Assembly (NCBI GenBank): GCA_964468205.1
Contig: CAYXVG010000005.1
Location: forward strand, 1-64,000
Direction of reading: 5' to 3'
DNA length: 64,000 nucleotides
From: CAWELS01 sp964468205
GTDB taxonomy: Bacteria; Acidobacteriota; Terriglobia; Bryobacterales; Bryobacteraceae
Below are positions 15,358 through 23,908 of this stretch, piece by piece; position 1 is the stretch's first letter, and the number at the start of each line of letters is the position of its first letter. A program made the position numbers and the translations under genes. Below the pieces are notes generated by a model. That model had not been told where the DNA came from and ran no database searches. It saw only the letters and a program-made list of their open reading frames with translations.

Positions 15358-17622
15358 TTATGCGAATTCCCTCATGGGGTTCATGCCCATTTCGGCGATT
15401 TTCCCGACGAATTCGTCGATGATCTGCGGCAGCTTGTCGTACTCGTTGATGGCGAGCTGCGTCAAGTGGAGCCGCTCGGGCTCGATCTGCATTCTCTCGA
15501 CGGCTTCGCGCATGTTCTCCAGGCGGATCTCAGCGAGTTGGCTACCGGTGGCGAAGTGGCACTGGTAGTCGTCTCCGTACTTGCAGCCGATGAGCATTAC
15601 GCCGTCAATGCCGCCGTTCATGGCCTCGCGAATCCAGACCATGTTGACCGAGCCGAGGCAGCGGACCGGGATCACCCGTACGAAGGGACTGTAGGTCGAG
15701 CGCTTCATGCCCGCGATATCCAGGGCCGGGTAGGCGTCGTTCTCGCACATGAAGACGAGAACACGGAATTTTTCATCTTCGAACTCGTCGGGGACTTCGA
15801 TCGCCTTGATCATCGAAGCGATCATGCCCACCGAGTAGTTCGAGAAGTTGATGATCCGTTCGGGGCAGGATCCCATGCAGATACCGCAACGGCGGCACCG
15901 CAGCGGATAGTACTGCGGCGTGCCCTTGGCGTCCTCGTTGATGGCGCCAAACGGGCATTCCTCGGTGCACCGCTTGCATTGCGTGCAGCGCTGGAGGGAG
16001 AAATCGGGAATCGAGATATCGCCGGAACGCGGGTGTACCGCTTCGCCCTCGGTGGCCATCCGGATCGCCTGGATCGCCTTCATGACGGCGCCGGCCGCGT
16101 CCTCCTCGCAGCGCGCCGAATCCATCGGGGCGCGCAACGGGCCGGCCGGGTAGATGGCCGTGCGGCGGCTCTCGTAGGGGAAGCAGACGAAGTGCGAATC
16201 CGGAAAGCCGTGGCGCAGAACCGGAAGATCCGGCCCCTGGCGGTAGTTCAGATTGAGGATCTGCGTATCTTCGTGCATCCGCAACTCTTCAACCCGCCTG
16301 GCCGCGTCAGCCTTCTGCTGCGTACTCTCGCTGTTGAGAACTTTCAGTTTGCTGTCCTGGAGTTCCCGGATGGCCGGCCCGTCAGCGGAATTCGGCGCCA
16401 TGCCGGTCGCGAGCACGACCATGTCGACATTGAGCACGACCTTCTCGCCGATCAGCGTGTCGGTGAGAGACACGGCAAGCTTGCCGTCGGGACGCTTTTC
16501 GACGGCTGTCACCTCGCCTTTGGTGAGGAAGTTCAGCGTCTCGTCCTGGGCCTTCCGGTAGAACTTCTCGTACTGCCCCGGCGTCCGCATGTCCTTGTAA
16601 ACGATGTAGACTTTTGCCTTGGGGTTCTGCTCGCGGACGTACACAGTGTGCTTGAGCGTCGCCATGCAACACACTGACGAGCAGTACGGCAGGTGCTCAG
16701 GGTCGCGCGAGCCGGCGCACTGGACAAACAGAATATCTTCGACCGGCTTGCCGTCCGAGGGGCGCTTGATTTCCCCGGCGGCGGCCATCTTCTCGAGATC
16801 GACGTTGGTGATGACGTTCTCGGAGACGCCGTAGCCGAGGTGTCCAAGCTTGCTGGCGTCGTAAGGCTTCCATCCGGTCGCCATGACGATCGAGCCGACC
16901 CGGTCGGTGACCTCTCCGTCCGGGGTCGCGAGGGTAAGATCGAACTGGCCGGGCTGGCCGTCGGTTTTGACGATCTTCGTGCCGGTGGAGACCTTGATCT
17001 TCGGATGGTAGGTAACGGCGTCGATTTTCTTCTTCAGTTCCGAGCCATCATCGAGCTCAACGTAGGGCGGCTTGGTCGGGAACTGCTTGCGCACGGTGGC
17101 CAGGAATCCTCCGAGGCGGTCTTCCTTTTCGACCAGCAGGACTTCGTGGCCCGCATCCGCCGCTTCGAGCGCGGCGGTGACACCGGTAACGCCACCGCCG
17201 ACGACCAGGACCTTCCGCGAGATCTCCTCGTCGAGCGGCTTGGGTACCTTGCACTCCTTAGCCCGGGCAATGCCCATGTTGACATAGTCCTCGGCCATCG
17301 CCTGGACTTCTTCCTTGTCATCGGAGGCCGCGTCTCTTGACCACGCGACGTGCTCGCGGATGTTGACCCTTTCGAGGATGGCCGCCGGGCCAAAGTTGAA
17401 CGCGTCCATCTTCACCCGCTGCGAGCAGGCGGCGACAACCACAGTGTTGACTTTGCCTTCTTCCAGTTCTTGTGCGATCAGCGCCACGCCTTCAGGACCG
17501 CAGAGGTGGTCGTGAGAGTGTTTACTCACCGCGCCGCTGGCGGATCCCACCAGTTTCTCGACGTCGACCACGTCGCTGATATTGCAGCCTCCGCAAATGT
17601 ACACACCTACTTTGTCAGCCAT
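15358..17622 (-). CDS. qmoB: Quinone-interacting oxidoreductase subunit QmoB
   Basis: 754 aa from the ATG at 17622; GAGGAG lies 8 bases upstream, which favours it over the GTG nine bases earlier. It is HdrA-like: the N-terminal Cys region has VGVYICGGCNISD, the FAD/NAD fold has VVGGGVTGVTAALEAADAG near 140, two ferredoxin motifs (CTQCKRCTEEC, CRRCGICMGSC) lie near residue 570, and the C-terminus is MvhD-like with CLGSVNM and GCKYGDDYQC. It overlaps the qmoA stop by 8 bases. In known systems QmoAB transfers electrons to AprAB. Confidence 0.96.
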   Translation of the reverse strand: MADKVGVYICGGCNISDVVDVEKLVGSASGAVSKHSHDHLCGPEGVALIAQELEEGKVNTVVVAACSQRVKMDAFNFGPAAILERVNIREHVAWSRDAASDDKEEVQAMAEDYVNMGIARAKECKVPKPLDEEISRKVLVVGGGVTGVTAALEAADAGHEVLLVEKEDRLGGFLATVRKQFPTKPPYVELDDGSELKKKIDAVTYHPKIKVSTGTKIVKTDGQPGQFDLTLATPDGEVTDRVGSIVMATGWKPYDASKLGHLGYGVSENVITNVDLEKMAAAGEIKRPSDGKPVEDILFVQCAGSRDPEHLPYCSSVCCMATLKHTVYVREQNPKAKVYIVYKDMRTPGQYEKFYRKAQDETLNFLTKGEVTAVEKRPDGKLAVSLTDTLIGEKVVLNVDMVVLATGMAPNSADGPAIRELQDSKLKVLNSESTQQKADAARRVEELRMHEDTQILNLNYRQGPDLPVLRHGFPDSHFVCFPYESRRTAIYPAGPLRAPMDSARCEEDAAGAVMKAIQAIRMATEGEAVHPRSGDISIPDFSLQRCTQCKRCTEECPFGAINEDAKGTPQYYPLRCRRCGICMGSCPERIINFSNYSVGMIASMIKAIEVPDEFEDEKFRVLVFMCENDAYPALDIAGMKRSTYSPFVRVIPVRCLGSVNMVWIREAMNGGIDGVMLIGCKYGDDYQCHFATGSQLAEIRLENMREAVERMQIEPERLHLTQLAINEYDKLPQIIDEFVGKIAEMGMNPMREFA

Positions 17623-18868
17623 GATTCGCACTCCTCATCGCGCACTGGAAGGCCTTCAATGCCGCGCCGGTGCCGTCCTGCACCGTGGCCGAAACTTCTT
17701 CGGGACGGCGGACACAACCGGCTCCGTAGACGCCAGTCTTGCCGGGCGGATTATCGAGGAACTGGAATTCGTCGCGGGCGAAGTCCGCCGGCAGCCCCTG
17801 AGTGTTCGGGACGATGCCGGTAGCGAGCACGAGCAGATCCACCTTTTCGGTGATCCGCTTGCCGCTCATCACGTCCTCGGCGGTGATGGCAAGCTGGCCG
17901 CCGTCCTGCTCCACCTTGGCCGCCTTGCCCTTGATCAGCTCGATGTTCTGCTCCTTCACTTTCGTGTAGAAGTCCTCGAGCCGGCCGGGGGTGCGTATGT
18001 CGATGTAGAAGATAACGATCCGGGCGTCCGGGTAGCGTTCACGGACGTAAGTGGCCTGCTTGAGCGAGGCGGCGCAACACACGGCCGAGCAGTAGGGGAG
18101 ATGATTCTCGTCGCGGGATCCCGCGCACTGTACAAAAGCGACCGTTTTCGGCTCGGCGCTATCTGACGGCCGGAGAATCTTACCGCCGGTGGGCCCGCTG
18201 TTGGCGGCGAGGCGCTCCATGACCACGTTGGTGATGACGTCGGGATACTTACCGTAGCCGAGCAACTCGAGCTTGGAGGCGTCGTAGGGCGACCAACCGG
18301 TGGCAGCCACCACGGCGGCGACTTCGAAGGTCTTGGTCTCGGGCTGCTGATTGAGGACGACCGCACCATATTTGCAGGCGTCCTGGCAGGCGGTGCAGCC
18401 CTCGCCGCACGCTTCGCGGTCGATCACGTACCACTGCGGGTAGGCCATCGCGTGCGGTAGATAGGCGGCTTTCGTCTTGGAAAGCCCGTAATTGAACTCG
18501 TCGTCACGCTCGGCCGGGCAGGCCTTGGCGCAGTCGTCGCACAGCGTGCAGGCATCGTTGACGTACCGGGGATTCACCTTCACGGTGACTTCGTAGTTGC
18601 CCGGCTGCCCGGAGAGCTTTTCCACTTCCGCCCGCGTGAGCACCGTGATGCGCGGATTGTTCTTAATGCGGCGGAAATTGATCTCCAGCCCGCATGTCGG
18701 CGGACAGAGTTTCGGGAAATACTGGTTTGTGCGGGCAACGCGGCCACCGAGGTAGGTTTCCTTCTCGACCAGCACCACATCGACGCCGGCTTCGGCCGCC
18801 TCGAGCGCCGTGGTCATGCCGGCCATGCCACCGCCGATAACCAGGATCCCCTTGCCGTTTTCAGCCAT
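17615..18868 (-). CDS. qmoA: Quinone-interacting oxidoreductase subunit QmoA
   Basis: A 417-aa HdrA-like flavoprotein. The FAD fold is at the N-terminus (VIGGGMAGMTTALEAAEAG), with two ferredoxin-type clusters in the middle (CTLCDDCAKAC near 110 and CGEGCTACQDACKYG near 155) and a second HdrA signature (FVQCAGSRDENHLPYCS) near 240. It pairs with QmoB. Its start overlaps the stop of the YkgJ-like gene by 8 bases, so it is co-translated with that gene. Confidence 0.95.
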   Translation of the reverse strand: MAENGKGILVIGGGMAGMTTALEAAEAGVDVVLVEKETYLGGRVARTNQYFPKLCPPTCGLEINFRRIKNNPRITVLTRAEVEKLSGQPGNYEVTVKVNPRYVNDACTLCDDCAKACPAERDDEFNYGLSKTKAAYLPHAMAYPQWYVIDREACGEGCTACQDACKYGAVVLNQQPETKTFEVAAVVAATGWSPYDASKLELLGYGKYPDVITNVVMERLAANSGPTGGKILRPSDSAEPKTVAFVQCAGSRDENHLPYCSAVCCAASLKQATYVRERYPDARIVIFYIDIRTPGRLEDFYTKVKEQNIELIKGKAAKVEQDGGQLAITAEDVMSGKRITEKVDLLVLATGIVPNTQGLPADFARDEFQFLDNPPGKTGVYGAGCVRRPEEVSATVQDGTGAALKAFQCAMRSANHG

Positions 18869-19727
18869 TCGAATTTGCCAACCTTTCGTGCATGGTGTGT
18901 GGACCGGCCTCCGAGACGCCCTGCTCTTTCGCCGCCGCCTGCCAGGCCTCCACCACCGGGCGCTTGATCTTCATGGTCTTTTCCTTGAACAGTACGAAAC
19001 GAAGCCAGTGCATGGCGAACTCGAGCAATTCGACATCGCTTTTCTGCATGGACTCGACGCGCGCCTCGTCCACCTCAAACATGTGAAGGAACTTCGTTTC
19101 GAAAACGAACCGGCGGAAGCGGTCAAGATCGAAGCACGCCATATAGAACATATCCATCTGCTGCGGCGTGAGCGACTCGATTTCCTCCCAACCGGGATGG
19201 ACCATCAACGTCTTGAAGCCTTGGCCCATCATGTCGTATTCTTCGATTCCCTGGTCATCGATCCATTCGCGAACCGTGACGAGCCTTCCGGCGCCGTGCC
19301 CGTGGCATAAGTCTTCTTTCATCAGGAAGTGAAAGCGGCCTTCGCCGGGATTGGGATTCTCCGGATCCGCGACACCGAGGGGATACATCCGGCAGGCCCA
19401 AGGCCTGTCGGTGTAGATTGAGCAGCCGTTCTCGTTGACGAAGACGCAGCGCTTTGTCTCTTTGTCCATCTTGAGCAAAACCACCGGGATCTTCTGCTCT
19501 TTGCTGAACGGCAGAATCGTATACTTATCGAGGAAGTCGCCGGACTCAACACCGAGGGCACGCTTCATGCGCAGCACGTCATAGGGCGTGAGGACGATGG
19601 AGACGTCCTGGCAGCAGCAGGTGAAGCAGTCCATTTCCCGCCCGCACCGGAAGTCGATCTGATCGTCGGGGCCGAGCCGCTTATATTCCTGGAGAATCTT
19701 TTCCTGGTTCGGGGCTTCATCCGGCAT
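18861..19727 (-). CDS. YkgJ-family cysteine-cluster protein between apr and qmo
   Basis: 288 aa from the ATG at 19727, preceded by CAGGAG. It has the YkgJ pattern: CGREMDCFTCCCQDVSIV near residue 30 and CSIYTDRPWACRMYP near residue 105. The family is predicted to bind zinc or iron. A C-terminal extension of about 150 helical residues is not part of the core. Overlaps on both sides (11 bases with the Zn-ribbon gene, 8 with qmoA) tie it to the Apr/Qmo system; a role in cluster assembly or complex formation is inference. Confidence 0.8.
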   Translation of the reverse strand: MPDEAPNQEKILQEYKRLGPDDQIDFRCGREMDCFTCCCQDVSIVLTPYDVLRMKRALGVESGDFLDKYTILPFSKEQKIPVVLLKMDKETKRCVFVNENGCSIYTDRPWACRMYPLGVADPENPNPGEGRFHFLMKEDLCHGHGAGRLVTVREWIDDQGIEEYDMMGQGFKTLMVHPGWEEIESLTPQQMDMFYMACFDLDRFRRFVFETKFLHMFEVDEARVESMQKSDVELLEFAMHWLRFVLFKEKTMKIKRPVVEAWQAAAKEQGVSEAGPHTMHERLANSNG

Positions 19728-20010
19728 GGGCTGTCTCCTGCCTGTTCTCGTCGGGGAGGATATTGGAGCGCAGCGCATTCTTGGACCACACGGGCAGCGG
19801 CCCCTCCTCGCCAGTCATGGGATCGAGCCGGTATCGGTAGGAAGCGTTGACGTTAAAGCGTTCACTCATCCACAGCCAGCCACGGACAAAGTAAGTGCAT
19901 TCATCGTTAAAGCAGACAAGTTGGAACGGGCTGTCCCAACTGTCAGGGTTCTCCCAGCGAACCAGCTCTCCTCCGCAATGTGGACAAATCTTGTTGTTTA
20001 GGGTCTCCAT
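19717..20010 (-). CDS. Small zinc-ribbon protein in apr-qmo operon
   Basis: 97 aa with two Cys pairs, CPHCGG at residues 9-14 and CFNDEC at about 33-38 in LVCFNDECTYFVRGW, a zinc-ribbon arrangement. Similar small proteins annotated as ogr/Delta-like zinc fingers occur in sulfate reducers, from memory. It lies between aprA and the YkgJ-like gene and overlaps the latter by 11 bases. It has no DNA-binding signature I can name. Confidence 0.75.
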   Translation of the reverse strand: METLNNKICPHCGGELVRWENPDSWDSPFQLVCFNDECTYFVRGWLWMSERFNVNASYRYRLDPMTGEEGPLPVWSKNALRSNILPDENRQETAHAG

Positions 20011-20040
20011 TGCAGTTCCTCTCTGAGTTTCCTTATGAAG

Positions 20041-20070
20041 CGGGAGGCCCCCCGGTCAGGGGACCTCCCG
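20041..20070 (-). other. Hairpin between aprA and downstream genes
   Basis: A 12-bp stem with one G-T pair (arm CGGGAGGTCCCC read on the minus strand) and a short loop, 22 bases after the aprA stop. The following bases on the minus strand are not U-rich. This looks like a read-through terminator or mRNA-protecting hairpin that could let aprBA be made in excess over qmo. Confidence 0.5.
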
Positions 20071-20091
20071 GAGCAAAAAACCACGAAGGGA

Positions 20092-22020
20092 TCAGCCGCC
20101 CAGCAGCTCGTGTTCCTTCGCTTGCGGGAAGATGTGTTTCACGGGACGCTTGATCATCTCCCACGAGTTCGTCTTCGGATCGTACTTGCAGTTGGCGAAA
20201 CAAACCCACTCGTCTTCGCTGATAGCGGGCTTGTCGGCGCGGAAATAGTATCCCGGCCAGCGGGTTTCTTCGCGGAACAGCACGGTGCGGACGTGCGCTT
20301 CGGCCTGCCACATGCGGTGGACATTCTCCCAAACGCGGGTCAGCTCGTGCAGATCGGCCGCGGCCAGGTTCTCCGCATCTTCGCGGAGAAGCTGAAGCAG
20401 CTCGAGGGCCCGGTTAAGCTGGCTCTCGTTGGTGGAGAACTGCGCACTGATGCCCCCAGCGTACTCGTCCATGATCTTCTGCAGACGGAACATGAACATC
20501 CGGGGCTTAATGTAGTTCGGGTTGACGTCGGGGTCAGTGGTCTCGGCGGAGTGGCGCTCGAAGAGCTCCATCGGCTTCAGGATCTTCGCCTTCAGGGCGG
20601 ACACGTCGGAGTCGGAGACCTTGGGCATCTCGTTGTTCTCGACGATGTACTTAATGGCAGCCTTGGCGGCGATGCGGCCCTCGGCGTGCGAACCGGAGGA
20701 GAACTTGTGAGAGCTGGCGCCGGAGGCGTCGCCCGCGCAGAACAGGCCCTTCACGGTGGACATGTTGCAGTATCCCCAGAAGTACTCGTCGCGCGTCTCG
20801 TCCGATTGCAGGTCCTCGGGACCGGAGACCCAGGCGCCGGAAGCGCCGGAGTGCGAACCGATGAAGTAGGGCTCGGCGGCGGCGATCTCAGAGCTTCTCT
20901 CTTCGGGCTGCACGTTGGATGCCGCCCAGAGGAGAGCCTGGGAGATCGTCATGTCGAGGAAGTCTTCCCACGCCTCGCTCTCGAGCTCCTTCATCTTCTT
21001 CTTGTAGGCCTTGGGGTCGTCCTTGTATTGCTCGGCGAGGTTCGCAATGGCCTCTTCCGTGCGCATGTAGATCGGACCCTTGCCCTCGAAGATGTCGAGC
21101 ATGCCGAGCCAGTTCCGGAGGTTGGCCGGGATCGGCTTCACGCGACCGTAGGGGCCCCACTTCTCGAGCTCGCTCTTGCGCTCGACCATGTAGGCGCCGC
21201 CTTCGGAGTTGGTCGCCCGGCTCTTGAAGAGCAGGAACCATGCGCCGACCGGGCCGTAGGCGTCCTTGAAGCGGACCGGGATGAAGCGGACTTCCTGGCA
21301 GGTCATCTCGGCGCCCGCCTGGAGGGTGAAGTAGGCCGAGGAGCCGGAGTTCCAGGGTGGATACCAGGCGCGGCCCATACCTTCGCCAGAGGACCGCGGC
21401 TTGAAGACGTGCACCGCGCCGCCAAGGGCGACTAGCACGGCCTTCGCCTTGAACACGTAGAACTTGTTCTCGCGGGTCGAGAAGCCGACCGCGCCGGCAA
21501 CGCGCGAACCGTCCATCAACGGACCGACGATGAATACGCGCTCATAGATTTCGCCCACGCCGCTTTCGAGCAGAGCGTTCTTGGCGGCCTCGGCGATGAC
21601 GACTTTGTAGGACTCGCCGTTGATCATGAGCTGCCAGCGGCCTTCGTGCACGTACGCGTCGTTCTCGTCCTTCCAAATTGGCAGGCCCCACTTCTCGAAG
21701 AGGTGGACCGAGGAGTCGACGTGGCGGGCGATGGAGGCCACGAGATCCTCGCGGGTGATGCCCATCAGGTCATTGCGGACGTAGTCCACATAGTCCTTCA
21801 CGGAGTTCTTGCCGTCTTTCAGGCCCACATATTGGTTGATTGCGGACAGGCCCATCGCGACCGCGCCGGAGCGGTCCACGGCGGCCTTGTCGACCATGGT
21901 GACTTTGAGGCCCTGCTGCTTCGCCCAGTAAGCGGCTTCCACCGCGGCGCCGCAGGCGGCCATTCCGCCACCAAGGAGCAATAAATCAGTTTCGACTACA
22001 ACATCTTCAAATTGCGCCAT
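20092..22020 (-). CDS. aprA: Adenylylsulfate (APS) reductase alpha subunit
   Basis: A 642-aa flavoprotein of the fumarate reductase family. It has an N-terminal FAD fold (LLLGGGMAACGAAVEAAYW), the conserved AprA stretch with RSSGEGMGRAWYPPWNSGS near 220, and the CQEVRFIPVRFKDAYGPVGA region. AprA reduces APS to sulfite and AMP, or runs in reverse in sulfur oxidisers. It follows aprB by 11 bases. GGAG precedes the ATG by 7 bases. Confidence 0.97.
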   Translation of the reverse strand: MAQFEDVVVETDLLLLGGGMAACGAAVEAAYWAKQQGLKVTMVDKAAVDRSGAVAMGLSAINQYVGLKDGKNSVKDYVDYVRNDLMGITREDLVASIARHVDSSVHLFEKWGLPIWKDENDAYVHEGRWQLMINGESYKVVIAEAAKNALLESGVGEIYERVFIVGPLMDGSRVAGAVGFSTRENKFYVFKAKAVLVALGGAVHVFKPRSSGEGMGRAWYPPWNSGSSAYFTLQAGAEMTCQEVRFIPVRFKDAYGPVGAWFLLFKSRATNSEGGAYMVERKSELEKWGPYGRVKPIPANLRNWLGMLDIFEGKGPIYMRTEEAIANLAEQYKDDPKAYKKKMKELESEAWEDFLDMTISQALLWAASNVQPEERSSEIAAAEPYFIGSHSGASGAWVSGPEDLQSDETRDEYFWGYCNMSTVKGLFCAGDASGASSHKFSSGSHAEGRIAAKAAIKYIVENNEMPKVSDSDVSALKAKILKPMELFERHSAETTDPDVNPNYIKPRMFMFRLQKIMDEYAGGISAQFSTNESQLNRALELLQLLREDAENLAAADLHELTRVWENVHRMWQAEAHVRTVLFREETRWPGYYFRADKPAISEDEWVCFANCKYDPKTNSWEMIKRPVKHIFPQAKEHELLGG

Positions 22021-22031
22021 GTGACTTCTCC

Positions 22032-22472
22032 TTACTTCAGCTTGTACACCGCGTCCATTCCGGTCGAACCGGGCTCGGTGTAGAGCACGGCCGGATCGTT
22101 CAGGTCGGCGCCTGTCTCAAATCCGCCATCCGGCACCGCCGCGCCTTCGGCCGTGGTGCGGATTGGGAACTTGAAGCGTTTCACGTTACCATTGCGGAAC
22201 TTGACAGTCCACATAATGGAGTCGGTGGAGCGCATTGGCGTAACCTGCGCACCCATGGGAACAAAGTCCGCGTAACCGCGAACCTCGATCGCCTGGGTTG
22301 GGCAGATCTTGACGCAGTTGTAGCACTCCCAGCACATCGACACGTCCCGGTTGTAGGCCTTCATCTTTTCCTTGTCCAGGACCATGAGATCGTTGGGGCA
22401 AATATACTGGCAAGCGGTCTTGTCCAGCGCCTTGCACCCATCGCACTTTTCAGTATTGACGTAGCTTGGCAT
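22032..22472 (-). CDS. aprB: Adenylylsulfate (APS) reductase beta subunit
   Basis: 146 aa. The N-terminal two-cluster ferredoxin has CDGCKALDKTACQYICP and CWECYNCVKICP, binding two [4Fe-4S] clusters that pass electrons from Qmo to the AprA flavin. The C-terminal tail (from about residue 85) is the segment that wraps around AprA in known structures. It is the first gene of the whole locus and has the long upstream regulatory gap. Confidence 0.97.
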   Translation of the reverse strand: MPSYVNTEKCDGCKALDKTACQYICPNDLMVLDKEKMKAYNRDVSMCWECYNCVKICPTQAIEVRGYADFVPMGAQVTPMRSTDSIMWTVKFRNGNVKRFKFPIRTTAEGAAVPDGGFETGADLNDPAVLYTEPGSTGMDAVYKLK

Positions 22473-22541
22473 CGATTACCTTCCTACTTTCTTGGTGGAC
22501 GATCCGGGGACCCGGACGCCCTCTCCGACGTCAGATTTATC

Positions 22542-22553
22542 GTTTATATAAAC
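22542..22553. promoter_or_regulatory. Perfect palindrome upstream of aprB
   Basis: GTTTATATAAAC is a perfect 12-bp palindrome, about 70 bases upstream of the aprB start in an otherwise GC-rich sequence. It could hold a -10 element (TATATA) and an operator for a dimeric regulator at once. No matching -35 element was found. Function is inferred from position only. Confidence 0.4.
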
Positions 22554-23008
22554 AGATCCTATTGTCCGATCATTGTGCATAGTAACACAGGCCGGAGTCA
22601 TCCCCGCTACCGCGGCGGGATCGTTCTCAGAGATCCGAGCGAATGAACTCCCCGGGAGACTTCCCTGGTTCGACGATTTTGAGGAATAAGCTGCAGTCAT
22701 CGCCATAAGTCCACTCCCTGCGTTTCCGGGCGAGGGCGGATTGCCGGTTGATCCAACAGATCCGGAGAACACCATCTCCGGCCACAAGTACCATGAAAAC
22801 CTGTTCGGCAATGTCACCAAGGCCGGTTTTGTGGAGTTTCTCACCATTCCTCTATGCACGACGGTTTCCAGATATCGCTTCCTTTATTTATCAATGTGTT
22901 ACAACCGAATCACAGAGTGAAAAGGTGTGCTTTGCCACATCGAGGGTGGGGGCATTCCCCCAACTCTGCGCAGGCAGGCGGTTCCATCGCCACAGAAAGT
23001 GTAACTTA

Positions 23009-23043
23009 GTTGCAAGAAACGGGGTATCTCCCCCCGTTGCAAC
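23009..23043. other. Bulged hairpin with TTGCAA repeats
   Basis: A stem of 7 bp (AACGGGG with CCCCGTT) capped by a 7-nt loop is extended, after a 4-nt bulge, by 5 bp (GTTGC with GCAAC). TTGCAA occurs at 23010-23015, 23037-23042 and 23047-23052, and CTGCAAC at 23058-23064. It could be a binding-site cluster or a structured leader for the upstream region of apr; it lies more than 500 bases from aprB. Confidence 0.3.
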
Positions 23044-23267
23044 AACTTGCAAATCGCCTGCAACTGGCCTGTCTGCCGGTGACCGGATCCAGAATGCTCC
23101 GTGCCGCGGCCGCAACGGCCCGGAAGATGACCGCCTGACGGCGGCGGATAGAACGGAAGCCGAAACCGCCGGTCCCGCAAAAAAATCCCGATTGACGGCG
23201 CGCGGGGTTAGGTGTATCCCGGCCGATGGTGGCGAACGAAACCACGATTGTCCGTACGGTCTTTTCT

Positions 23268-23843
23268 CTAATAGGCTGGATCGTTACCGGGATGCCACTT
23301 GATGTTGCAGCCGATGGAAGGTTTCTGTATGGGGTTCACCGTGTCGCCGGCGAGAACGGCGTTGATGGCCGTGCGCAGATCGCGGCCATTCACTGGCAGT
23401 CCGTTGCCGGGCCTGCTGTCATCAAGTTGACCGCGGTAGACCAGGGTGCGTTCCTTGTCGAAGAGGAAGAAGTCCGGGGTGCAAGCGGCGCGAAAGGCCT
23501 TGGCGGTCTCCTGCGATTCGTCATAGCAGTAGGGGAACGTGAAACCGAGTTCCCGGGCCATCCTCCGGAGGTTTTCCGGAGTGTCTTGGGGGTGAGTCGC
23601 GACGCTGTTGGCCGAAATGGCGACGATGCCGAGATTCGAGCCGGCATAGTCCTTGCCGATCCGGGCCAGTTCTTCCTTGACATGGATCACATAGGGGCAG
23701 TGGACGCAGATGAACATCACGAGCAGAGCATCTTTGCCGGCAAGATCGGCCAAGGTGACCGTCTTGCCGGAGACGACGTCCGGCAGAGCGAAGTCCGGCG
23801 CGGGCCGCCCCAGTTCCTGCATCGTCGATTCGGTCAGTGCCAT
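23268..23843 (-). CDS. Thioredoxin-like/AhpC-TSA family protein
   Basis: A 191-aa cytoplasmic redoxin. The start at 23843 was chosen because AAGGAG precedes it; a longer in-frame ORF begins at 23885. The thioredoxin-fold motif is FICVHCPYVIHVKEELA, giving a CxxC (CVHC) near residue 50, with the cis-Pro region TPDFFLFD near 120. This matches the widespread 'thioredoxin family protein' group close to AhpC/TSA, with likely disulfide or peroxide reductase activity. It is divergent from the DUF2961 gene across a 65-bp gap. Confidence 0.85.
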   Translation of the reverse strand: MALTESTMQELGRPAPDFALPDVVSGKTVTLADLAGKDALLVMFICVHCPYVIHVKEELARIGKDYAGSNLGIVAISANSVATHPQDTPENLRRMARELGFTFPYCYDESQETAKAFRAACTPDFFLFDKERTLVYRGQLDDSRPGNGLPVNGRDLRTAINAVLAGDTVNPIQKPSIGCNIKWHPGNDPAY

Positions 23844-23908
23844 TCGCTTGACTCCTTGTTGCGCTTGTCGATACCATTCTTGCACTTTCCATGGAGATTG
23901 AAAAACCG

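Larger units (their letters stand above)
22473..23267. other. 795-bp intergenic region upstream of aprB
   Basis: No convincing gene is present; the ORFs in all frames lack family resemblance and a ribosome binding site. It is the only long non-coding stretch next to the sulfur locus, so it is the likely place for the aprBA promoter and operators. A 12-bp palindrome (22542-22553) and a hairpin with repeated TTGCAA motifs (23009-23064) are listed separately. Confidence 0.6.

Noticed and set aside
15328..16677. 449-aa plus-strand ORF opposite qmoB
   Set aside because: A shadow of the qmoB codon pattern, with no motif or start signal.
22476..22859. Minus-strand ORF of 127 aa upstream of aprB
   Set aside because: It ends almost at the aprB start, has no ribosome binding site or family match and covers the palindrome; treated as non-coding.
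22748..23302. Plus-strand ORF of 184 aa in the apr upstream region
   Set aside because: No resemblance to known proteins, irregular composition, and it overlaps the end of the thioredoxin-like gene.
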